Of a stretch of 64,000 nt of DNA, positions 11,137 to 22,914 are shown one piece after another; the first letter of the stretch is position 1; the number at the start of each line of letters is the position of its first letter. The stretch comes from Arcuatula senhousia (Eukaryota > Mollusca > Bivalvia > Mytilida > Mytilidae): assembly GCA_963971305.1 (NCBI GenBank), contig OZ020305.1, positions 46,647,750-46,711,749 of the forward strand, written 5' to 3'. Below the pieces are notes generated by a model. That model saw only the letters and a program-made list of their open reading frames with translations. It was not told the origin of the DNA and did no database searches. The position numbers were made by a program, and so were the translations under genes.

Positions 11137-14100
11137 CTAAAATACATCAACACAGATATGGATTATTCAAAAATAGCATAAGTCTGATAATGAATTTGGA
11201 AATACATTATATACACTTTCATATGGTTGTAGTTCTTTCTCTATGGTAGCAGCTGACATGCATTATTCTGAGAAAGAATTTTAGGTTCTTGGAAAAGACC
11301 AGCAGATCTTTTACCAGTGATATATTTGTAGTCTTTTGTGAGTGTAGTGCAGAAATACATGTCAAAAGACCAGATAAATTCTTACAAGAGAGAAAAAACA
11401 ATACTGGTTTTCCAAGAACCAAGGTAAGTCTCTTGAGGTTCACCATATTGGCACTGCTAGTTTATTGTGAGGTTGCATTTCCTAAAAAATATTATACTGT
11501 GATGTTTCTTTTCTTTGGAAACATTTTATTGTGATGTTGAAAATATGTTACCCCTTGATTTGTTTTATTTGTGATGTCCTAGTAAACAAATTAGTTGAAG
11601 AATTTGTCAGTTGAGATGTACTAAAATTGCACATCTCACACTAGCTAAAACACTCATTTATGGAAGGGTTAAAAATTATTATCAGATAACTCACAATTGT
11701 CAAGAACAAAATTATCATTTTTAAGATTGAGTTTAGTTATTGCTGGGTAATAACACAAAATAGGCTAGCACACATGAAAAGTATAACTCATATCCTAGTA
11801 GCCTTCTTTTTTAATGGCAGTAGAAATGAATGGTGAAAGGTTTGTTAGAATGTTCAAATCTTATTATTATTTTTTTTTTAATATCAAAACAAATAAAAAG
11901 TACCTTCTACTTTTTCCTGAGCTTGTGGTGTTACAACAACTTTAGAAGCTGCTACTTTTTTGTTTGATCTATAAAATAAATAAACAATATGTAAAAAGTA
12001 ATAAAAAAAACAATATGTCCAGAAGACATAATATAATGCTCCATCGTTTGTAGATGGGGCATACAAATTAAATATGCATTCAATGTGTGGGTTCTCCTTC
12101 AGTCAGGGGTGGATTAAATGATATCTCCACCCCAAGGTAGCTATTTATCATTTTTAACATGCAGACCTTGGCAAGCTCTTTTATACAAGAAATCTGTGAG
12201 CCAATGCACTCTCCAAGTGATACCCATGCATGATGCAATCACAACTATGACTTAAGTCAAATATTAAGGTTCCGGCAATCAGGAAGCAAGTGTTCAATAG
12301 GCACATAAAAAGTGAGACAAAATAACTTTACATGTATTTTTGAAAATTCATATGGAATCTGTATTACACCATAATAAAGACAGTATTATTTTGTATGCAA
12401 TAATTTTGAATGCTTAATGAGAATCTGACAAAAGCAATTATGGCAGCTTAAAAATAAAGTATTTGAATAAAATATTTTACAAAGTATACATACTTAGGAG
12501 TAGCTTTCTTTGGAGACTTGGCAGCTCCTCGTCTCGAGCGCTTGGCTGGAGGCACCATGGTTTCTTCTGCTATGGATGTTTCTAATTCCAGGACTGCCCT
12601 CTTTCTACCTCTATTTACAAAATACAAAGAATATATATACCTATGTTTTTAATTGAACACCTTTCGAACTTTTAATTTTTTTTCCTTATTCCAAAGGTTT
12701 CCTTACTGTAACATGTCTGAAAACAAGTAAATCTGTGAGCTAATGCTCACTAGTGATACCCCCGCTCCCCAAACTAAGCCACGCATACAAGTTAAAATAC
12801 TCGGTTAAACAGAAATTAGTTGACCTAGGAACATAAAATCGCTTTACACCATATGGGACTATAGGATAAAGCTGTATACAAAATATCAGACCCCTATCTC
12901 ATGTAGTTGCTCGGGGAAACTGTGAAGGAAATTTTGCATTTATGTCCATTATGTGTATAAACCTAAGTATTTGGTAAACAATAAGTAGACAACCTAGGAG
13001 CATAAAATGGGTATATACCATATGGTACTATAGGATAAAGCTGTATACAAAATATCAGATCTCTATCTCATGTAGTTGCTTCGGAAACTGTGACAGAAAT
13101 TTTGCATTTATGTCCATTATGTTATTCTGTAAACAGGAAGTAGACTACCTAGGAGCATAAAATCGGTATATACCATATGGTACTATATGATAAAGCTGAA
13201 TACAAAATATCTGAACTCTATCTCATGTAGTTGCTAAGAAAACTGCGACGGAAGTTTTGTTACAGACGGACCGACAAGGGTTAAACAGTATACCCCCTCT
13301 TCTTCGAAGCAGGGGGAAGTTCTGTCTGGTTCAAAATCAAGATTTTTTTCAACACTTAAATTAATGAGGGACCAATCAATCTCATTCATATCTTTAAGGT
13401 ATGAAACATTTTTGTAAAATTTCACAGCATTTGGTCATTGTGGGAACATACTAGAGAGTAGAAATTTTGGCCCTAATTTCTCGACAAAATCAATCCCATC
13501 CATTCTTCTTTAGTATAGAACATCACTGTCAAATTTCATAGCAATTGGATAACTAGAACTAAAGTTATCGTGGTAACAATAAAGTTAAGATTTTAGATGA
13601 CTTTTGGAGAGGAATAGTGTGTATTTCAGAGCTACATCAAAATCTACCATTGAATATTCAAGTGAGACCATAAAGAAGTAAATTGTGTTGAGCCAACTTT
13701 AGTTTCAGAAAAGGACTTATCTATCCTTGTTGTTTATGTGCTAGAAATATATTATCATGTATACACCTTACCTGGTAGGTTTAACAGTCTTTGGAGATGC
13801 AATCTTTTTCACTGATTTGGCTGGAGACTTTGACCTTGGGGATATGGTCTTAACAGGAGATTTCTTCACTACAGACTTCTTGACTGTGCTTTTCGTGTTC
13901 TTTCTTTTAGGTGTAGCAGACTTGGGAGTCTATAACAGAATAAACATTTTTACTGAGTTTCATTATTATGTAATTACAGCTTGTTTAATCTGCTGCAGAA
14001 ATTCACTGAAAAAAAAAGAAGCAAAACTTGTAGCAAAATCATAATTCTTCAAATATCAATTTCTTTTACATGTTTTATGTCTGTGAGCCTTTATAGTATT

Positions 14101-17100
14101 TTTTTTTTCCCTCATGACTTGTGCAGCATTTCATAGTCAACTACAGCTGAGATTGGGCTTCTTAATAAAACTTGTTGCTATTAAACAAAGATTTGTATAT
14201 TACAACATGCAATTTCCAACTAATATCCCAAAGGAGTATAAGAACCATGTGGATCATTTTATTTTCATTTTCATACCTCAAACATTTCCTTGACTCCAGT
14301 TGGACTAGCAGGTGACTTTGGTTGCTTTGGTGTTGCTAGTAACTGCTTCACACCACCAAGCTTGGCACTTTTTCGTTTCTTTTGCTGGAAGAGGGTCTTC
14401 AGCCCAATAACTTTTGGTGTAGCCCTTCCTTTAGTAGCAGATAATGGGGATACAATCATTTCTCCTGGACCTAATGGAGTCTCAGGTAAATCTGAATACA
14501 GAGAATGAGGTGTTCCCACCCCAGGACTTGGTGTCTGGAACATATCTGCTACTCCTGACAATCTTGCAGCTGCTTGACCCTGAAATAAAAATATTCCTTC
14601 CTTTCTAACACAAGTAGAAAACTTGTTTTAATAAATTATACTAAGTAAATAAGTCAAACTTGTGAAAACATAAGTTAAATCAAATTAGAAGCATAATATT
14701 TTTTTTGGTGAAATTGAAGTGACCCATTTATTTCACTTAACTATTCATTGAGAAAAACTTGTCATCCCTTATACTATCCAAGAGCAAAAAAAATATTTAT
14801 TTTTAATTATTTCCTTTATCTGAAGTTCTTTCCAAATACATTCAGCTGTTAAGGAAAATTAGTACTATAAAATAAGCAACAAACAAACAGGGTTACTTTC
14901 AATATTCATTCACCCATCATCACAGCCACCTATGTCCTAAATCATAACGTTTGGTTATGAGAGGAAATTTATTTGGAGAAAGTCCAGTTCATGACCAGTG
15001 TGCTTGAATTTTTCATTTAAATTGTCATTCAAAGCCTTGTTCTAAAAATAAGGGGAATGTAGTCAGCTGTAGGAATGTCTTACTGTTTTTAAATGAGGCA
15101 ATTCAAGGTAATATAATCACATTTTATTTTTTATTTTTTGGCCAAGGGACTTAAAGTGTAATTTTTAGACATGTCCACCAAAAAATTATTGTTACAATTT
15201 GACAACATATTGTCATGAAATGGGTTGTGCTACAGCAGAATCTCTGATTTTCACAAGAAGGCGAGGAATAATTATGTAAAATAAAAGCACACTAGCCCAA
15301 AATCATAACCAGAAATTTCTCCAAACAAATTTCCTTGCATAACCTGGAGTTGGGTTTTAGGACACTGGTAGCAATGATTATTGTGATACATTGTCAAAGT
15401 CCTAGATTTATTTCTATATACCTTAGTTTTCTTCATTCCTACACTTCTTCTGCCCTTTCTAGGTAAAGGAACAGGAGTAGCTGCTAATTTTTTACGTATA
15501 ACAATAGTAGCTGGTGAATCCACATGGCCAGTTGTTGGTGCTTGTAGTGCCGCTTTTGTTCTTGGTGTTTTGGGAGGCATTCTCTGAAAATACAAATAAT
15601 AAAGATGGATACCAATATTTTCTCTTTCCATCAGTACTCATCCAAACTTCATATACTATTTATTTTACCTTAAATTTTGACGCTCTTAATGTAGAAGAAT
15701 TATGGCAACATTATGTAACATTTTGGCTAAAACTTGGTTATATCAAGTTTGCTTTGAACTAGAGATAAACAAGTATGTTCATTGAAAGTTTCTTTTTATC
15801 TACTCCACTCACCAATATTAAAAGAACCCCCCCCAAAAAAAACAAACAAACAACAAGCATATATGTAAATCAACAATTGCTAAGGAAAATTACATATAAA
15901 AGACTTAACCATATTCATAATGTATATTATTATTGATAAACTTCATATGTATTTTGAATGTAGGTCTTCCAGATAGTCATAATTGACACATACCTTCTTC
16001 ATACTTTTTGGAGTTTTATTCTTCCTCACCACCACTGCCCCTGGCCTTTTTGGTGTAATCTTCTTGGCCACACCTTTCTCTCCTATTCCTTTCTTGACAA
16101 TTTCTGACCAAAGGCTTGTTGATGCTTTTTTGAATACAGCATTCTGATTTGGAGTCTTCTTCAAAGACTTGGGAGTTTTCTTCAGAGATTTTGGACTTAT
16201 CTTGCGAGGAGTTGGTGTTCTCTTTGAAGGACGAGGAGTTGGTGTTTTCTTTGGAGATACCTTCTTCTCACTTCCAGGTGTTTTCATGATAGCAGACACA
16301 CCTGTGAAACTTACATCAGCCACAGCCTGTTTCGTCTTGGGGGTCTTCATAAGGTTTTTAATACCAACTAAATTCCCAGTACTTGCTCTTCTTTTTGCTC
16401 CTCCCGAAACTTTGCTGACTTTAGGTGTACTTGTAGCAACCTTTGGTGTTTTCAGTAATTCTTGTACTCCTGTGTAACTTATATCAGCGTCATTGGTGCT
16501 GGATTCAGTAAAACTCTGTGATAATCTTTTGTCTGCTTTCTTAGGAGACCTTTTGCCAGTTGGTGTCGTCTTTGGAGAGGCCTTTTTTCCACTAGCAACC
16601 TTTGGTGTTTTCAGCAATTCTTGTACTCCTGTGTAACTAACATCAGCAACATTGGTGCTGCTTTCTGTAAAACTTTGTGATAATCTTTTATCTGCTTTCT
16701 TGGGAGATTTTTTGCCGGTTGGGGTAGTCTTTGGAGATCTTCCTTTTGGAGAGGCTTTTTGAGCAGGGGATTTCTTTCCACCTGGACTTGACTTTTTAGG
16801 TGTTGCTGCTTTCCTTGGACTTTCCTCTAAGTCTTCAGTTATAGTCGATTCTTTCCTAAATACAGCAATAGATTTCCTCTTCAATAATGACCTTGGTGAG
16901 TCCACAGGTATAGGTTCAGACAATCTTCTTGGTGCGGTTCCTCTTCTCACAGGTGTCATAGGTGGCAGTTTCTTGTCAAACATTTCTGGACTTAACTGAG
17001 GCCCAAATGATATTCTTTTCTTTTTAGCACTTTGTTCCATTCTGTCTGTAGACTTTCTCTTTTTACCACTCTTTAAAACTTCACCACCTTTAAATAATTG

Positions 17101-20100
17101 ATATCACCAAAATAATTTCAACAATCTAAGCAATAGTATTCAGATGATATAAAGACAAAAGGAATTATTTTTGTTAATGTAACAAATAACTTTTCAGCCA
17201 CATCAAATCTTTGTGCTTGTCAAGACTGTAAAAGTTATTGTGAATCTTGTTTGACACCTTTAAGGTCTTAAAGGTATGTCACATAGGATGAGAAATATCA
17301 ACATTTTCCATAATCTGGCATAAAAAATTCCCTGCCCCCTCCCCAATTGAAATGATGCTGTCACCAAAACCAAGGTGAGTGTGAACATTCAAAATTAATA
17401 AATCAACAAAAATATTCATAAAAATAATTGCAAAAAAAATATTTTTCCAATATTTTTTCTCAGTTTACCAATATTTAACAAAATCCTTAATAATTTGCAC
17501 ACAGGATCATTTTTCCTAATCAGTATGATAAAACATTTAGACATATTAATGGAGTAATCTATTTTTCATTCTTTTAATAGGAAAACCTATAATAATAAAA
17601 GAGACATGAATGTTTACCTGCAGGGCTTTCTTTTATCTTTGGTTGAGATTTCCTGCGTACTTCTGATAATCCAGATTTCAAATCTTCTGTTGGCTTAACA
17701 TAGGGACTGCCTGCAGGCATTGTCTGAAAGAAATCATAAAACAAATCCAATTAACTTTTCTTTTAAAGATTAAATATTGAGATATCATAATTGCTATAGA
17801 TAAACAATGCTAATTGAAACTTGACACATGAAGTGTTCTTATTATAATCCAATTAAAACAATATGGACAATGACAGAATAAAATTCAAGTTGTCATTTCT
17901 ATTATTGGCAAATCATAACAAGCCTATAAAGTCATGTTTAATTTCACCTTTTTATTTTACAAAATATAACAAAAAAATATTAAGCATTCCTATATATATA
18001 TATATATATAAATTTTGAACATATGTAAATGAAGAAAATGGTTTAAAAAAAGAATGAAGATTTCAGGGGAAATTTAGCTTGTAGATAATTAAAAATATGA
18101 AAGTGTTATTCTTTTTGAGTACAAAAGAGTAGGTTCGTGAACAGCATATTTTGGCCCTGAACCAGGTGTCAATACTTTCCAATTCAATTATCAGACAAGA
18201 CAATTGTGGCAAATTAGTAAAGAATAATTGCTTGTTACAAAACAAAACTCATTTTAACATTTTCTGCAACTATGACATTGCAATGACGTCATATTAGGAT
18301 GCTAAATTGAAAATATACGACTTTCCACATAGTGTAAATGACAATGGTGCCATGCCATCCCTTGCCCATAAATATCTTTGCTTAAATTATACGTAGTTTT
18401 CTTCACATTTCAACAAAAATTTTAATGGGCGAGGTGTGGCGCCATGTAGAAAATCACACCATTGTGACTGAAAAACTAGGTTTTTGGTCCAAAACTGAAA
18501 ATTCTTTTATTTAAATCATTGCTGAAGTGTCAGGGTGTTACAAAATTGATCAATGCACCCAAAACAAATCATTTTTCATTTAGCACTACTATCCAGCTAT
18601 ACATACACAAATTTTCAACAACAACAAAACCAAAACAATTGTAATATTTGAGTATTTACATGGCCCTAGTCCTTCAATTGAAAAATTAACTTTATACCTT
18701 TCGTCTGTCCTGCTTTGTTGGAGATGGTGTTTTCTTTCCTGTTAAAATAAACAGTCATATTTAAAGTTTTTCCAAAAATACACTGTAACAATTTTAAATT
18801 CTTTTTCATTTCATTTTCCTAATTATCAATGATTATAACATATTTTAAACTTTGGGATAGTTCTTAACTCATAAAACAACCAAGAATTTTAAAACTTGAA
18901 TTTATGATTATGTACATGTACAACTTCTGTTTGAATATATATAATACCAAGTTTTGAATTAAAAGAACTTTGCAAACTCGAGTATATATATAAACAAGTC
19001 TGACAAATTGGTACCAAAAACTTAACATTGACCTCACCTGCTGGAAGTGATTTCCTTCCCTGTTTTGGTGACATTTTAGGTTTTGATATAGCTGATGCTG
19101 GAGATTTTGACGGTGTTGGTGACTTGGCAACCTGTCTTGTTGGTGATTTAGCTTTGGGTGTTGTTGCTTTAACCTCTGGAGAAATGGCTGCTGACTTCGA
19201 TGCTGATTTACCTGGAGATTGAACTATGGGTGTCTTTGCTTTAGCTACAGGAGATTTAGAAGCTCTTCTCCCAGGAAAAATGGCTGCTGACTTCGATGCT
19301 GATTTACCTGGAGATTGAACTATGGGTGTCTTTGCTTTAGCTACAGGAGATTTAGAAGCTCTTCTTCCAGGAGAACTTGATTTGACTTCTGAAGTTACAG
19401 GTTTTCTTACTGGTGTTTTATTTTTTGGGGTTTCTATTGGCCTAATTGGTGATCTTGTTGAACTTTTAACTGTTGGTGTAGCTTCTTCTTTAGACTTAGC
19501 CACAGGAGACTTTGTAGAAATCTTAGTTCTAGGCTTATCTGGAGTTTGAGACTTAGGTGTCTTTGTTTTAGATGCAGAAGTAACTGGAGATCTTTCAGTT
19601 ATTGCCACTTTAGGTGTATCAGTCTGCACTACTGGAGTCTTAGGTGGCCTCCCTGGTGACTTTGCAGCTGACTTTGGAGGAGATTTTGATTTCCTCCCAG
19701 TTGTAACAGGAGATCTTTCAGTTAGTGCCACTTTGGGTGTATCAGCCTGCACTACTGGACTCTTGGGTGGCCTCCCTGGCGACTTTGCAGCTGACTTAGG
19801 AGGGGATTTTGATTTCCTTCCAGCTAACTTAGGTGTTTTACTTTCTGGTACAATATTTTTTTCAATCGCTGGGGTAACAGGGGACTTAGATTTGCCTTCA
19901 GCCCTGGAAATATGATTCTTTCTTGGAGTACCTCTTACAGGTGACGGGGACTGCACTCTTGGTGTCTTTGACTTGACACTGGAGTTGGCTGATGGTGTAG
20001 GAGGCTTTGATTTGGGTGTTAATATCTTCATTGTCTGTTTCATGTTAGCTGGTGTAGAATTGTGCCTAGGAGTATTAGGTTTTGCAGGCTTAACAGGCTG

Positions 20101-22547
20101 TGGTGTAAGATTTCTGCCACTGGGTGTCTTTTTTGGAGTGACTGGCTTAAATGGACAAGTTTCATTCATGTCAATATTCTGAAAATATAAAAGTATATAT
20201 ATATATAATAAGAGTAACAACCTAAACTTTACAACCAATTTCTACAAGAAGGAGGAATAAGGATACAGACACCTCTGCATAGTGCCTAAAACAGAAAGCA
20301 AAGGTCTTGTGTGAAAGTCTAGAAGGACCTACAGTTTGTCACACTGTAACACCCTATGAAATTTCAAATCCTTCTCATGTATGATTATTGAGAAAAGCTT
20401 GATGGAAATTTCAATGCAAGTTTTCATACACAAGAATTTAATAGTCAACAGGTCTGAAAGTGGCTTAGGCCATACAGTTTGTCATAACGAACCACCCTCA
20501 TTCACATGTACAGTTTCTGAGAAGTTTCATGTAAGAGTTCATATCAACCCAGTCCCAGACAATTTTTTTACAGGAAGCAGAAATCAGACAAGTGTGAAAG
20601 TTACTAAGGCCCCAAAAAATATATGTCTGCTTCCTGCTTCCCTACCTAGCCTATTTTTTTGGCCCTACCCAAAAGTTTTTATTGGCATTTCGGAACACGC
20701 ATCGTTAAAGTTGGGATTGCTTCCCAACTGACTCAATATAAAATAATTTTGTAAAAAAAAAATTTTCCTACCTACAGATGTACTAACCCTAATTTTAAAG
20801 AGTAGGAAGCAAGAAACAAACATATATATTTGTTTTGGCCTAATGACTTTGTTTGTCATACTGAAACACCTAACAAAATTTCAAATCATTCTCATGTACA
20901 GTTTCTGAGAAAAGAAAGACAGGGAAAAAAATACATATTCCTATTAATTACATTCTAAATAGTTTGAGGTGCATTTTTTTATTTAGTAAATTGTAAACTA
21001 ATTTAAACTTATTGAAACAGTATTTACATAAGTCAGTATCAGAGATAAATTCCCTATACCTACTTCAAATCTTAAATATTGTGTCTAAATTTGTTGTTTG
21101 ACACGGTTAGTTTCACAATGCCATTGATGAAGTGTCTAAATGAATTTGAATACAAATTTACTGTAGCTCACAACATGCAAAACTCAATTTTTTTTCAAGC
21201 ATATGATTTTCAAACATGATAATGAACAGAATTTTGAGTGCTACTTTGGTTTGGTGTTTTTGACATGCATGTAATTTACCCCAAGTGTTGTTTGTATGAA
21301 ATGTGATAGACACTGCTTTTGAAATATACAATGTAATTAACTGACATGCATTTCATGTTTAAAATTACTTTGCAAAAATTAAAATTAACAATTTCTCAAG
21401 ACCCAAGACAGTAAGAAGTCTACTGGGTATGTACAAATCCACACAACCATAGATACCTTGGGAGTTCCAATTGTTCTGTTAGGTGATCCTTTAAGGGGTG
21501 TCAAGTTCTTTAAAGGAGACTTTCCGTTGATGTTTGCCTTCTCAAATCTAAAAGATCTGTCAATTATAGTAAACACATCTCCATGTCCTAGCTTGACTGT
21601 GGCATCCACATACTTATTGTTAACCATTATAGGATTGACAGCACTAAGGTTCGATAACAAGACCTACAGTAAAAATACACAAGAAAGGTTCTGATCAAAA
21701 TACATGTCTATTTTCAGACAAGGCTCTGTTCAGTGTTGAAAAAAAATCTTTGTATTTTTTTATGGATTGGCACATACACTTAATTTAATGGGCTTAACCA
21801 AAAGGCACTCTTTCTGTAAATCAAAATCATTAAAAGAAAATTAAACTTGCATAACTAAATAGTACTATCAGCTTTAAAGTTTTATTGAATTTTCTGGAGT
21901 TAAAACATCCCATTAAATGGAAAATGATAAAGATCCTATCTATGCTATCAAGTAATTGGAAATCTAATAACCCCCCCAAAAAGCACACTAAATGTATAAA
22001 ACATTTTAAACTGTTCTATGGTAATCTTATTTTACCTCTCCAGTCTCTGCTACACTAACACGACAGTGTTCTCTTGATACATTAGGAAGTTGAATCCTGA
22101 TATCACAGTCATTTGATCTGCAAAAAAAATAAAATCAGTTATGCTGGATTTTTTGGGGGGATCTGACTACATTTATTTACCTGGAGGCAATTTGAAACAA
22201 TCATTTTATTTGTAGCAAACTTGCAAAGTATTTTATTGGACAGAGAAAAATATTGTTTAAAGACATAATCCTTAAAATGCCTAAGTACATGTACATTGTA
22301 CATCTATAAATGTTCTTGAGGCAATTGACACCACATCTTCATTGTAGTAATACTTAACTGTTTATACTTTGCTGCTTTTTAGACTGTGATATAAATTTCC
22401 TATCATGTTATTTTTTCATCATGAGAGTGTAAAAAAGTAAATTTCTGTTTATACTTACCGTCCAAATAAGCAGTTGCTGGTGGTTAATGGAAACTGTGCA
22501 CCATCAGCACCACTTCGCTTGATAACAACAATTTTACCATACAACAT
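9677..22547 (-). CDS. MKI67: Proliferation marker Ki-67 orthologue (13 coding exons, 1674 aa)
   Basis: Ki-67 coats mitotic chromosomes, organises the perichromosomal layer and recruits protein phosphatase 1 (known for vertebrates). Shown here: an N-terminal FHA domain (residues ~1-100; GR at 29-30, SREH at 44-47, VNNKY, and HGDVFTIIDRSFRFE, almost the human sequence). A PP1 docking motif RISF (residues 580-583) is followed by the PEMFDKKLPPMTPVRRG extension shared by Ki-67 and Repo-Man. A SLWSEIVKKG block, a SPATIVIRKK block and SGVADMFQTP come in the same order as in human Ki-67. Ki-67-type repeat cores (TGVQELLKTPK and variants) occur in two exons, and a ~500-residue basic tail is rich in TRRGR/KRATRGK. 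All 13 exon joins keep frame with canonical splice sites. The protein is about half the length of human Ki-67. The start ATG is at 22547 and upstream exon(s) are non-coding. It is divergent from the gene at 28 kb. Confidence 0.92.
11904..11968 (-). CDS. MKI67: MKI67 coding exon 12
   Basis: 65 bp encoding KVAASKVVVTPQAQEKVE. The donor gtactt is weak but the frame is continuous. Confidence 0.78.
12009..12065. repeat. Minimal hairpin element: two ends with no core
   Basis: The left-end module (atgtcc/gacat hairpin) and the right-end module (atgctccat ... atggggcat) of the family seen complete at 33987-34592 sit directly together in an MKI67 intron. Confidence 0.6.
12494..12610 (-). CDS. MKI67: MKI67 coding exon 11
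   Basis: Encodes GRKRAVLELETSIAEE then a basic KRSRRGAAKSPKK stretch. Acceptor atag, donor gtatgt; in frame with both neighbours. Confidence 0.83.
12725..13325 (+). repeat. Hairpin-ended tandem repeat in MKI67 intron
   Basis: Three ~165 bp units share 'cctaggagcataaaatcgg' and 'tatctcatgtagttgct'. They end in 'acagacggaccgacaaggg' and a terminal hairpin (tacccccctc-type arms, about 13295-13320). Same architecture as 1-1817. Confidence 0.65.
13772..13929 (-). CDS. MKI67: MKI67 coding exon 10
   Basis: Basic SP-rich linker (KKSVVKKSPVKTISPRSK). Acceptor atag, donor gtaagg; leaves phase 2. Confidence 0.85.
14277..14579 (-). CDS. MKI67: MKI67 coding exon 9: Ki-67 repeat cores
   Basis: 101 codons. 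LSGVADMFQTPSPG opens a run of GLKTLF, GVKQLLATPK and TGVKEMFE cores, the G(V/F)xELFxTP signature of the Ki-67 repeat at shortened spacing. Phase 0/0. Confidence 0.9.
15422..15583 (-). CDS. MKI67: MKI67 coding exon 8
   Basis: 54 codons including HVDSPATIVIRKK, which corresponds to the conserved SPCTIII block of vertebrate Ki-67 upstream of the repeats. Canonical splice sites, phase 0/0. Confidence 0.87.
15994..17087 (-). CDS. MKI67: MKI67 coding exon 7: PP1-docking motif and Ki-67 repeats
   Basis: Carries the KKRISFGPQLSPEMF segment (RVxF plus Ki-67/Repo-Man-specific extension). Two copies of a ~50-residue unit follow, containing DKRLSQSFTESSTN and YTGVQELLKTPK, then GIKNLMKTPK and FTGVSAIMKTP. 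The SLWSEIVKKG block near its 3' end matches a conserved human segment. The donor at 15993 is gtatgt. Confidence 0.92.
17618..17723 (-). CDS. MKI67: MKI67 coding exon 6
   Basis: Encodes a short basic linker (PAGSPYVKPTEDLKSGLSEV...). Acceptor ttcag and donor gtaaac; phase 0 in, phase 1 out. Confidence 0.82.
17991..18011. repeat. (TA)n microsatellite
   Basis: About ten TA dinucleotides in an MKI67 intron. Confidence 0.8.
18341..18475. repeat. Imperfect foldback sequence in MKI67 intron
   Basis: 'acaatggtg...cccttgcccat' is followed by 'atgggcgaggtg...caccattgt', giving an imperfect inverted repeat of ~130 bp. It may be a degraded MITE. Confidence 0.4.
18698..18738 (-). CDS. MKI67: MKI67 coding exon 5 (41 bp micro-exon)
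   Basis: Encodes KKTPSPTKQDRRK between an aacag acceptor and a gtataa donor. The length restores frame between exons 4 and 6. Confidence 0.8.
19038..20178 (-). CDS. MKI67: MKI67 coding exon 4: S/P/K-rich linker with internal duplications
   Basis: 380 codons of SP and TP motifs in basic context, likely CDK phosphosites. It contains two tandem duplications. A 41-codon unit (beginning RKSKSPPKSAAKSPGRPPK, about 19560-19810) is present twice. A 96 bp unit (GRRASKSPVAKAKTP...) is duplicated near 19185-19376 with almost no nucleotide change. Confidence 0.88.
20270..20935 (+). repeat. Degenerate pearl/HINE-like units in MKI67 intron
   Basis: Units containing 'tttgtcacactgtaacacc', 'caaatccttctcatgta' and 'gagaaaagcttgatgg' are decayed relatives of the array at 1-1817. 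Confidence 0.6.
21457..21663 (-). CDS. MKI67: MKI67 coding exon 3: end of FHA domain
   Basis: Starts with VLLSNLSAVNP and contains KLGHGDVFTIIDRSFRFE, the most conserved part of the Ki-67 FHA. It then switches to Lys/Pro-rich linker. 69 codons, phase 0 at both ends. Confidence 0.92.
22036..22117 (-). CDS. MKI67: MKI67 coding exon 2: FHA core
   Basis: Encodes CDIRIQLPNVSREHCRV, containing the FHA phosphopeptide-binding SxxH signature. Flanked by a gcag acceptor and a gtaaaa donor; leaves phase 0. Confidence 0.9.
22459..22547 (-). CDS. MKI67: MKI67 coding exon 1: start codon and first FHA strand
   Basis: Encodes the start Met and IVVIKRSGADGAQFPL up to the FHA Gly-Arg. It aligns with the N-terminus of human Ki-67, supporting this ATG. 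The acceptor is at 22549-22550, one base upstream of the ATG, so the exon starts in the 5' UTR. The donor gtaagt follows 22459; phase 2. Confidence 0.9.
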
Positions 22548-22914
22548 TCTAAAAATAAAAAGGCCCATTTATTTCTAAGCGCATGTTTGAATTCTGCGAA
22601 AATGACATTGTTGAGAAAAAGCGTAAAAATCATGCTAATTTGGGGAATTTTTTGTCAAATTTAACTAACAGTCACACAGTGTACCACAAAGATATTTTTT
22701 ATGGTTACAATGTATAATTAGGTTCTGTATAAAAAATGATCATTTACACAAATTTTGTAGTGGTACTTTCTGTGGCACATAGTTAAAAAAAAAAGTGCAT
22801 GTTTTTTTTTTGTACTACCACAATTTTTTTTTATCGTATTAATTATGTTATGGCAATGCTGTCTGTAGCAATAACTTTAGTTTTAGTGAAGCAATTGTTA
22901 TAAAATTTTGACAT

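Noticed and set aside
10020..11249. Long plus-strand open frames (130 and 268 codons) opposite the last MKI67 exon
   Set aside because: They are the mirror of a Lys/Ala/Pro/Thr-rich coding exon, whose codon bias removes stops on the other strand. The hydrophobic product has no recognisable features.
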